Origin: Moringa oleifera
Taxonomy: Eukaryota > Streptophyta > Magnoliopsida > Brassicales > Moringaceae
NCBI GenBank assembly: GCA_021397835.1
Contig: JAJFZO010000229.1
Location: 1,922,001-1,986,000 of the forward strand
Direction: 5' to 3'
Length of the DNA: 64,000 nucleotides
Shown: piece by piece, positions 50,346 to 61,800 of the stretch
Layout of the letters: each line of letters opens with the position of its first letter
How positions within the stretch are numbered: position 1 is the stretch's first letter
Position numbers and translations under genes: made by a program
Notes under the pieces: generated by a model
Database searches by the model: none
What the model saw: the letters and a program-made list of their open reading frames with translations, nothing else
What the model was told of the DNA's origin: nothing

Positions 50346-52560
50346 AGAGCCTTACAAAATAAAATAAACCACCTCCTAAATGAAGACCTCACGAAAAAAA
50401 AAAAAAACTCATGAACGAGAGGAGTTGTACAAATGGTAAAGCAACATCTTTTATAAAGAAAAATATTTTAAAATATATAATATATATATATAAATAAATA
50501 TTATTAAAATTGTTTTATGAGATTAAAGTTGTCTCCACCAATTTATCATATAGGAGTAAATAGATCAAGTGGCCTTGCTTTAAGAGATTCTTAGGTAAAA
50601 TAAATAAATAAACAAATAAAAAAATACCTTAACATCCTTTTGAAACAAAACCAACAAAATTCATTAAATCTTACATAATAAGGCATGATCCGTTAACGAT
50701 ATCCACAAATGACCTTTACGACGTGTAAATATCAACTTTATGTCACAAAGGTAAAAAAGCTTATGGTAATATCCTTAAAAATACCAACAACGAATGATCA
50801 AACCTTGGCTACCTAAGCAGGTGTGGTCTGAAGACATGCCTCGACAACGGTAGAACTAACGCCACCCTTTATGACCTCCCACATTCTCAACCAATCAACG
50901 CTTGCAAACGATGCTAACCAACCAACAAATGTGAATCCTCCTTCATAATTATCCTCCCATAAAGATAAATACACCCATAAATCATGCCCAAAAAACAAAA
51001 ATGAATTAGTAAGTAAATATTGTATCATAAATCTTGAATCTTTATACGTGCCGTATTCTAAGCATGAACATGTTGACATGAATAACTATTTCACTATTAA
51101 TGAGAAAAAAACACGCAATTTGGTAATAAAATTCCAATGTGATTTGCATGGTTGAAAGGATAATTCAGCTAGATCATTGATACTCACACATTGATTAGAA
51201 TCTCCAGTATATCAACAAAAAAAAACTATAAAAAAAATTCAACTAATTGGTATCGATCTCCATAATTATATGATCAAAATTAAGCTAATTTTTTTTAACG
51301 TATTCATTTGATTTATTGTATTCGTATGAAAATTATTCAACAACTAACAGGTACAAGTTTTGATTGTGATTTGTATGGTTTGATGGATTGATCATTGGTA
51401 CTCCGCATATGATTAAAATCTCTCATATACCAAAAATATAATATAAAACACTTGATTCATTGATATTATATCCATTTAATCAAATGTTTAAATAGTAATC
51501 ACGATGATTGTTTCCTAGCATATACGATGCAGAATTAAGCTAAAAGATTTTCTATTTGAATCAAAACATTATATTATTTCATGATCTCACTTAATTTTTT
51601 AATTTTTATACTAATATTTATAACTAATTTAAATATCAAAATTTTCTTACAAATAAACCCTATAATTCAAGTCAACTTGTCTTTTATCAATTACATCATA
51701 AATTATATAATATATATATATGAAAGATAAAAATAAATATATCTATAATATAATTAAGTACAAAAGATAAAAGTATATCTACAGCTCTAAGTTATAAAGC
51801 TTTTATAATTAATTCAAATAACTTTGTAGATGAATTCGATTCATCGTCTTGTAAGCTTTGCACCTAAATTATTTGCACTAGTATAAGAACTTTAAATGAA
51901 CACAAAATGATCCTAATTAGCTTTTATCTAATACAATTATACCCTTTTCTTAAAATCATGACTTGTACATTTGTTCATGATATTTTATATTTAACTTACT
52001 CAACATAATTATAAATAACTTGGAAGAGCTTCATGAAAAATCATATATTTTTAAATTGTTGGTATAAGAGATCAGCTTAAATTTCTTAATAGCAAAATTA
52101 ATTTTTTTTATAAAATCAAAGTGGTGGTATAAATTTAAGGAAAATTAAAAAATTATAAACTTAACGAGTTTTTTAATTTGAAATCAAAGATTTTGTCAAA
52201 TAAATTTCGATTTAAAATTTTTTATAAATATAAAAAATATTAAAACTATCGTTACAAAAAACTTATAAAATTAATCAAATTTTAAAAAATAAACTTTAAA
52301 TAAAATGTAAAATTTGTTGAAGTCAATTTTTAAATATTTCAACAACGAAAATAAACTAATTTTTCATAACCCTTTGAGCTAGTATTCAAATTGAACTAAA
52401 TTAGAACATTTGAACTACATGATTTTAATTGAAAATTGTGCATGATTTAAAGTTTTTGTTGATATTTATTTTAAATTTAATTAAAAAATAGATTAAAAAA
52501 ATAAATATATTTGATTGTATTAAAGGATATCAATACTACAGCAAAATGGTTTCCATTGCC
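50346..52560. other. AT-rich spacer upstream of NOT3
   Basis: No supported gene. About 50590-51080 has a moderately GC-rich section, with a possible TATA-like ATAAATACACCC near 50964, resembling a decayed LTR, but no partner was found. Two loosely similar segments (about 51139-51220 and 51366-51435, sharing GTGATTTG-ATGGTT and ATCATTG-TACTC phrases) suggest an old duplication. About 52140-52500 resembles the dispersed AT-rich family. Confidence 0.4.
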
Positions 52561-52582
52561 CACCCCAGGCCCTTTCCTTGGC

Positions 52583-52767
52583 TTGGGCCTTTAAAAAGCC
52601 TGCTTATGAACATGTAAGAACTTTGCAGCACGGAATCTGAGAGCAGGCTAAGGCTGTGGTACGAATACTCGTTGAACTCCGAACTCGATCTAGTGGCACT
52701 GCTGTTTCACTGATCAAAATCATTTCATTTCTCGTTCTCTCTGTATCTCTGTGAAAGGAAACCCTAA
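52583..52767 (+). promoter_or_regulatory. NOT3 promoter and leader: site II, TATA-like and telo-box
   Basis: TTGGGCCT (52583-52590, a site II type element) is followed by TTTAAAAAG (TATA-like, 52590-52598). In the leader, AAACCCTAA (52759-52767) is a telo-box. This combination is typical of plant housekeeping genes and precedes the NOT3 start codon at 52897. Confidence 0.5.
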
Positions 52768-52896
52768 AGAGGACAGAAGCTGAACTGGCTCAGTTATCAA
52801 TCGAGCGATAACAGAAAACCTTAGGGCTTTCTCTCTTTCTTGGATGGTAAAATATTCTGATTTGCTTCGCGTTTCTTCAATTCTTCTACTGCTACA

Positions 52897-55800
52897 ATGG
52901 GAGCCAGCCGAAAGCTACAAGGCGAGATCGATCGAGTGTTGAAGAAGGTCCAGGAAGGCGTTGATGTCTTCGATAGCATTTGGAACAAGGTAAGCTCCCC
53001 GTTTTTCTCCCTCTTTCCTGTTTGTTCAGTATGGAGTGACTCTCTGACTGCCGGAAATTCTAGGTTTAGAAATTAGAATGAATTTAAAGTCCAGATTTAA
53101 GATTTTGCTATGTAAGGCATTAGCAAAGGAAAGTTTCTGTCTAAAATAGTGTTGCATAACTATTTCTTGTGCTTGATTTTTGAGAGGTGTGCTGTATGCT
53201 TTTCTTGGCATTTTCCTGTTGGGGTGGTAATGAATTTGCGTAAAATTACTTTTGTTGTGAAAACTGTAAAAGGAAAATGTCTGTACTTCTGAGGGATATA
53301 TTTTCTACTGGTAAGTAAAAAAATACTTCTAAGCATTGTATCCTTGCTTGAGTTGAATGTTTAAGTTCACCATTTTTGTGTTTCTTTGCTAAATGATTAT
53401 TGAATTCTCTTTTCCTTTACTTCATTTAAATAGAACCAAACTGTGGATAATTGATATGTTTTTCATATCTTGTGTTTCTGGATTTTCTTTTGTTGCTTTA
53501 GGTGTATGATACAGATAATGCGAACCAGAAGGAGAAGTTTGAGGCTGACTTAAAGAAGGAGATCAAGAAGCTTCAAAGGTACAGAGACCAGATCAAGACA
53601 TGGATTCAATCCAGTGAGATCAAGGATAAGAAGGTCAGTCTCTTAATCTGTATATTTGTTCATTTATGCAAGTCATTGTACATTTGCATAGTAAATTTAC
53701 ATTATGCTGGATGATTTTGATATATTAACATTCAAAACGTTAAATGATGATTATCTTAGGTAAATTGTGATAGTGGAATTTCAGGATAGATTTGACCACA
53801 GTAATTATCTAGTGGCTCATCATTCTTTAGTCGTTTGTTTGGTTGGGAGGAATTGTTAATTTTCTAGATTTAATTTTGGATCAGTTACCCAAGTGGGTAT
53901 AGCGGTTGGGATGAGCGAAGGCTGAAATAGGCCTGAGTTCTGAGTTTTCTAGCTTCTCTTCGGCCCTACGGATTGGTCGATTGGACCTTGAGTTAAAACG
54001 CAAAGGGAACGGTGTCGGATACCACTGTTTTCAGAAAAATATTTGGATTAGTTCTAACTCCAATGTTTCATTAGTTTGTTGGTTGAAATGATCAATGATG
54101 AGGAATTGGCTATTCCATAAATTCAGAATATAAACTGTGGGTTTTACCCCAGTTTTTGCCTTTGAATTGTTTGTAATTGTGTTTGGACGAATGTTGTTTG
54201 TTAAATATATGCCTCTTCATATATATATATAATATACATAATTCAATAAACATAATAATTACAACATATTTTGAATAAATTAAACATTTATGAAATGACA
54301 AATAAATGAAATAAACAAATTGAAACATATAAAATTTTTAAAAAATGATAGTGCACTTATATAACATATTATGTAATTCATAGTGTACTAAATAAATTAA
54401 TATAAGGCAATGTGATGCATTTTGTCTGAACATAGTTTTTTTAATATTTATAATGAAATAAAAATTGATTTGCATTTTTGAGAATGTTGTTAGTTTATCC
54501 CTGTTGAATTCTCCAATGAAAATCAATGTTCATTTGGGGATATGGAATCCATGGGCAATTTTTTTTTCCTGTTACGGTGGCTGCTAGGATTCTACGTGAA
54601 TAAATGAAACCATGTTCGAGCAGTGCATCTTAGCGGGGGGTGGTCGGGAATTTTAGGCATGGGAACATCTGGAGTTTCCAATGAATGAGAAGGCCATGCT
54701 ACATGTACAGACTCTTGAGTGATAGTGGTTTGGGACCTTTGTTTTGAGAGATATCTACATATGCTATTTTTGTGGGAGTTCTTTAAGTCACTTTGTGGCC
54801 TGCAACTATTTTCTTTTAGATGCAAAGGCTATTGGGAGAATAACTTGAAAATGTTGAGATGAGGATGTGGAACAAGTGAATTCTTTAAATGTACTGACCT
54901 CCATAGTGAACAGGATTCGCCAAGGAGATAAGACCATGATTAAGGAGAATTACTTCTGGAAAGATTGAAGGTCTACTATATGTTCAAAATCTTGTGCAAC
55001 ATTGGGGAGAAAACTTGAGTGGGTTGGCTTTAGCCAAATAAGGGTTCTGATGTTAAACTTTCTCTCTAAGTTTTTGTGAAAAAATATGTGAAGTTGCTTG
55101 GCATGTTAATATAATATAGAACTCAAATTGGCTATAATTTGGGACTAAAGGAAACTTGCTCCCAAACAAAACAGCTATTAATTCTCACCGTGTTACAATT
55201 TTGAAGCCGACAAAGGATTAATGAATCCATAATTAAGTGAAATGTGGATTTAAAGCTCCACATCAGCAGCTGCCTCAACTAACATAATGCATATAAATAG
55301 CCCAGTGGCAGTGTTTTTTGATAAGTGACAGTTAGAGCCATCATAGAGAGGGGAATTTCCAGAATAGAAAGATTTCAAGAGAGGGGGTGGAATCTTACCA
55401 AGTCTTAGGGGTGATTCTGGGTAGTTGAAGATTATTTTCCTATTCCATAAATCATAAAAAAGAGAGACATGTATTCTGATACACATTCAATGTTTGCTGG
55501 ATTAATGCTTAGTGAGCCTTAGCTCACCAGGATGATTGAAGAATGCTGGAATATTCTAAGGGGGACGAAACGTAGAATTCGTGACAAAAGAGAGAATGGA
55601 GAGAAAGAAAATAACAGTTAAGAGAGTAATTTGTGGAATTTTTATTCTTGTCCTTTCCTTATATGTGATTCCCTATATAATAACTTAATGATGATGTGAC
55701 CATCATGAGCTGTACAAGTTGTTGCAAAAAAATTAGAAGTTGACATATAACAATTTCTAACTAACATTTTTGCTCCCAACATGACTGCTATCAATACCTT

Positions 55801-58800
55801 TCCCTCAAAACAATCCTGTCCTCAAGGATTAGAAGCAGGATAGTTCCTCTTGAGATCATAGAAATTTTCCCAAATTGAATCTTCTGGGAAACAGTTGCTC
55901 CACTGCACCAGGACTTCTGTGCAGAGCTTACCCTTTCTCTTGGCCATTCTTCCATCCACAATAGCTATAGGTTCTTTTGCAATTAATCCATCTCCATCAA
56001 GCATAGACAGCTGCAGTTGCACTAGAGCACTGCCTACCTGAGTTTTCAGCTGGGATGTTCCTTATTTTCAGGTGGCAACTGCAATCTATAAGTAATAGCT
56101 TTCACTTTTGCAAGGACTTTCTAAGGGCCATAGAATTTTGCAGCAAGCTTAAGGCAAATTCTATTATTCACAGTCTTCTGCCAATAAGGTTGTAATTTCA
56201 CATAGAGTGAGGCTCCCACATCAAATTGCTTATCACTTCTTCTCTTGTCTACTTGATTCTTCATTCTGCTTTGAGCTCTATGCAAATGGAACTTAAAGCA
56301 GCTTAATTGCAGCTTCCCTTGCCTATAAGGTTCTGTCAATAGCCTTAACCATAGAATCTCCAGGCAGATATGGAAGATGAAACAGTGCAGGTTGACCATA
56401 GACAACCTGATAATGAATAGCATGAATTGAGGTGTGGTAGTCGTATTGTACTGCCATTCATCTAAGACAATTCATTTAGACTAGTCCTTAGGCCTTTCAC
56501 CAGTCATACATAAAAGGTAAGTCTTCTGACGTCTATTCACAACCTCGGTTTGGCCATTAGATTGTGGATGGTTGGTTGTGTACATAGCCAAGTCAATCCC
56601 CAGTAGCTTAAAAAGCTTCTTCTAAAACTTGCTGATGAAAATTCTATCCCTGTTAGACGCAATTTTGCTGAGAACTCCATGCAACTTGTAAATGTTATCC
56701 ATAAACACGCGCACAATTGTAGGGGTAGTGTAGGGGTGAGCAATAGCAATGAAGTGTGCATACTTAATCTATTTGCCACAACTAGGATAATATATTTACC
56801 TTCTGAATTAGGCAATCCTTCAATAAAGTCTATGCATTTGACCACATTCTATCTGGATTCAAATGGAAGCACAGTGTGCATCGGATGTTATAGTGGATAC
56901 AGGTCAGGTTTCTGCATTCAGCCTAGAGGAGTTGGGTTCCTCTATTATTGGATTTGTAAATCCAAGGAACACAATAGTCGAAGTGAGAGTTTTTAATCTT
57001 TCGCCCTAAGGAGTCATGGTGATAACTCAGAGTTTTTGTGAATGATCGAGTATCAGTTGGCGGTAGTAGGAGTAAGGGTAGTGGATAGCAGATAGGAGGT
57101 GGTGGATGGCCATCGGGGATGGGTTTGGTCAGGCCTTGGTGGAACCTAGCAATAGCATGTTATTGGACCATGAGAGCGTTATGGAAGGTGTTTAGGTATG
57201 CCATTGGATTGAGATTGGGCAATTAGAGTTTGGTTTCAGTAATTGGGCTGGGAATGTGAAGGATTTTGGGTTAGAAATAACTCCTTTGGCATTGTGTAGT
57301 GAGAATTTAAGGGAGGGAGTGGTGATAGATGGTGGGAGTTGTGGCATGGAGTTAGCACTGTGTAAGGGGATATGGTGACTCTAGATGAGGTTAGTGATAA
57401 GGAAACTTCCAGGAGGGTTTTGTGCGATCTAGACACAATATGCAGATCTATAGATTTGCCATTTGAAGGCCTGGAAGAGGAGACTTCCAAGAGGGTTTTG
57501 TTTTCAAAGATTGAGAGAAGAAGGTGGTTTGATCACTCACTAAAAGGGGGAGGAGGTGAGTAAGGGAAGGACCAGCTGGAGTGCCAGTAAGGAACTTGGA
57601 GTTTAGGGTCAATTACGGAAGGGAGGGCAAAAGGAAGGATAGAGGTAGTGGGGTCATACGAATCCCAGGTAATCATTATTGTGATGAGTCCTAGAATACT
57701 GTCATGGAATGTCAGGGTTGAACCATGCAGAAAAGAGGGCAATAATTAAGCATTCTCTCAATAGGTGGAAGGCAGATATTTTATGCTTATAATAGACAGA
57801 AATTAAGATGATGACTCAAGAAAAGCTGAGGAGTTTGTGGGGTAGGCAGAACTTATAGTGGGTGGCCAAAGCTGCACGAGAGTGTTCAGGTGGCATCCTG
57901 ATTTGTTGGATTGGCAAATTTGGGAGATTAAAAGAGCTGGGTCAGGGGTGTGTCTTTATCTTGTCTTTTTGAAATGGAGGAAAAAGGAGATTAAAAGAAA
58001 GGGTCATTTGGGCAGATTATAGTGGAGAGATTCAAGCTGTTTGGCCAAATGTAATGCATGGGTGAGTGTCTTGGGATAAAACAATCTGACTGGTTTTGAA
58101 ATTTCAGATTTGAGGTTGCTTATAAATATGCTAAGAGCATAATCTTCAGGTATTTCCAGCAAGTTCAAAAGACTCTAAACTCCTCATAATACTCTTCAAC
58201 AGCATGTGCGTGTTTCAAGCCGACAATTTCTAACATAGGGTCTGCGTACTTATTTTTCCTGAAACATATCCTCATTTCATCAACATAATTAGGCCAAGTT
58301 AGTTAAGCCCTCTTGATTCTTCATGAAGGGTTGATGCCACCGAAGTTCTCTTCCATCTAAATACATCATCCCCAATCTAACTCGATCCTGATCCTTGGTC
58401 TCATTAGTCATCTCCATCTTGAGCAACCAACCTCTGAAATCATGGCCATCAAAGTCAGGCCAGTCAAGCTTTGATTATTTGGTTATCACTCTGGATCCTT
58501 CAGTCAGATCAATATGCTCTGTAATGGCCGGAGCTACCACTCCAGCAGCTGTTTTAGCCTTCACAACTCCTTTCTGTTTATCACTGTCACAATCACTACC
58601 AGCAGAAACATTCTGAACTTGGGAGTTACCAAACTTGAGCATCATATCCTCAAACATCCTTGACATTTCTGCTCTCATTCTCACAACACCTGCTTGAATT
58701 TCTGTTTTGAGTTCGTATCTCAAAGTTCAGAGGTACTGCCCTTATCTGGTCACGTAGAATCCATCTCCTTCTGGATCTGGCCTATCTCCTTTTGAATTCG

Positions 58801-61800
58801 AGATGTGATTCCTTCTGCCATTGCCACGAACATGTTCTCTGATACCTTTGATACACGTCCAATGTTCGCTGAATTAATGCTTGCTGAGCCTTAGTTCACC
58901 CGGATGATTGAAGAAGGCTGGAATGTTCTAAGGGGGAAGAAATGCAGAAAATGTGACAGAATAGAGGGGAAGAGACAAAATAATAGTTGAGAGAGTAATT
59001 TGTCAAATTTTTATTTTTGTCTTTCCTTTCATATGATTTCCTATATAACAGCTTAATGATGATGTTTCCATCATCAGCTGTACAGGTTGTTAAACAAGAA
59101 AATTAAAAGTTGACAGATAATAGAATTCTAACTAACTTCCATTACTGCTCCCCACTAACTTGACTGCTATCATATTCTTGCTAGATAACTGGTTGAACCT
59201 GTGAGGAAGGGAAGCTCTGTTTTATGGAGAAAAACAGAGCATCAATCTTGCTTCTTGGTCTGGAAAAGAATTTGATCCAAATTTACAGAATTCTTGAGGG
59301 TTTTGCTGCATATTTACACTAGCTTGTGGGGTTACAATAAATCCATCATCCAATCAATTTACTACAGGAACTGAGGAAAAATGAATAAATGATTTACTTC
59401 ATTTTAAATCCTGTTGTCACGTCTCTTCTTCACTCATGTTTTGAAGGAAAATCCCCTATAAGATTGGTTCTATGTTTATATGCAGCTAATGAACATTGTG
59501 TTATGAAGAAAATTTCTATATTCTGATAATGCCGCTTTGGTTTTTTGCTTTCCCTCCACCCTTTGAAGTTGGACTTTCACCAGGTTTATATTTTATTTCA
59601 ATTGCCAAAGCATTAACATGTTATGTGAGTGAGCATTGTCATTTTGCTATGTTTCTCAGTATCTCCAAAAATTGCATAAACGTTCTGTTGTAGTAAATTT
59701 TGGTGCTTTGTGGGTCATCTTTAGTTGACAGATGTGGAATATTTTGATATCTAGCTGTTAATACCCATTTATAGGTTTTTAGATTGACTACTAATACTTT
59801 TTCGTACTATGTTGACACAGGTTAGCGCATCTTATGAACAAGCCCTGGTGGATGCTCGCAAACTTATTGAGCGTGAAATGGAAAGATTTAAGATCTGCGA
59901 GAAAGAGACTAAGACGAAAGCTTTTTCTAAAGAAGGCCTGGGCCAGCAGCCTAAAACTGTAAGCATGACAGATACTTCTTCCTCCCCCTTCTCAATGGTA
60001 GTGAGTTAAACTGGTATATGTGGATAGTTAATTTAGGGCGGAACTGAGCTGATGATATTTTTTGTTAATTTGAAGTAACCTAACTGTCCTTCAACTTTCT
60101 TTGTTCCAATTTCTTTCTGGTCATATATGGTTCTTGTTTTATCCCTGCTAGATAGACAGAGCAAATAGCAGAATCCTAAAAGTGTGTTTCAGAGAGGATG
60201 TTATTGATGACAGGGTTAGCTGGTTGATTCTTCTGCATGCATATAACTTTTATAAAAGTATGATTATAACATGTTGTAGGTGACCGTTGTGCTTAGATTT
60301 GCTTTTCTGTTTTCATTTTTATTTCTTGCACATAGATGGATTTCACAAAAAACTATTACTCATTATTTTCCTCTTTATTCTCATTATAAATTACTTTGTT
60401 TCTTATTTAAACAAGAGACATTTCTATACCTCTCATACATTCACTTTATAGGAAGTCGGATCTAAGTGGTTATGTTATTCATTTTAAGAATATAAATCTG
60501 CAATCAATTTACTTATCATGCCAGTATTGGTCTGATAGGATCCGAAAGAGAAGGCAAAGTCAGAGACAAGAGATTGGTTGAACAATGTGGTATGGAGCCA
60601 TTTGCTTAATTTAATGCCTTTTCATTTCAATTGTTAATAAGTGCGCTACCTTGTATAAGTATTTCTCTACTTACATGTATCTCTGTGTGCTTAATTGGTC
60701 TGTTCTTTTCTAACTTGCCTCTGCTTCTTTATAGCTGCTGCATGCCACATGTGTCTGAATGCATGTGGTGTGCAGCTGAACCTTATGTCTCAAGGTTTGG
60801 CTAAAGCAGGAAAGTTCTCAAAACTTCTGGATCCATGCTTTCTGTATTTTCTTTAAAGCGTTCATAATGATTATTTGATTCTTTAAGAACATATGAGTGT
60901 CTGTGTTTGGCTGCGGTAATTACAACATAACTTGCGTATTACAATGTACGAATACTTCTCTCCAAGAGCATTGTGCCATTATTTTCAGTTCATTGGTGCT
61001 TTGGAAATCATGAGTACATTTTATATAATTGATGAATTCCCTGTCTGCAAGCATATGAATTTCCTCTTCTAAACAATTCATGTAACATGGTTTGTCACTG
61101 AGTAGGTCGGGGAGCTGGAGTCCCAGATTGATAATTTTGAGGCTGAGATTGAGGGGCTGTCTGTTAAGAAAGGGAAGACAAGGCCACCCAGATTGGTAGG
61201 ATGCAGCAAAAACACATCATTTGAGAGTGGTGGCTGCTTTCTTTTTACTGGTATATATTTTCTAATTCAATCTTTTTTCCCCATCTGCAGACACATTTAG
61301 AGACATCCATCACAAGGCACAAGGCTCATATCATGAAGCTAGAATTGATCCTAAGGCTCTTGGACAATGACGAATTGAGTCCAGAGCAGGTCAATGATGT
61401 CAAAGATTTCTTGGACGACTATGTGGAGCGTAATCAGGTTCATGTTGTCCCGTAATTTTGGTCTTTTCTTTGTTATCCTTCTTCTAAGTGACATTTACAG
61501 AGCACAGGCACTGTTTTTGGGAGGCTTTATCTATCAATTTTTAAATTTTTTTCTATTTCCTATGTTCTTTCCTGGGTATTACTTCATTTTCTTGCTTTTA
61601 GATGATGTATGGTAGTTATATTGTTTTTCAATTTTCCTATTTGCAGGAGGATTTTTATGAATTTAGTGATGTAGATGAACTTTATAACTCATTGCCATTA
61701 CAGGCACTGTTTTTGGGAGGCTTTATCTATCAGTTTTTAAATTTTTTTCTATTTCCTATGTTCTTTCCTGGGTATTACTTCATTTTCTTGCTTTTAGATG

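Noticed and set aside
50813..51079. 88-codon minus frame
   Set aside because: No family match; the region looks more like decayed LTR-type sequence.
52842..52896. Upstream ATG before the NOT3 start
   Set aside because: Out of frame with the conserved MGASRKLQ start; at most a small upstream frame.
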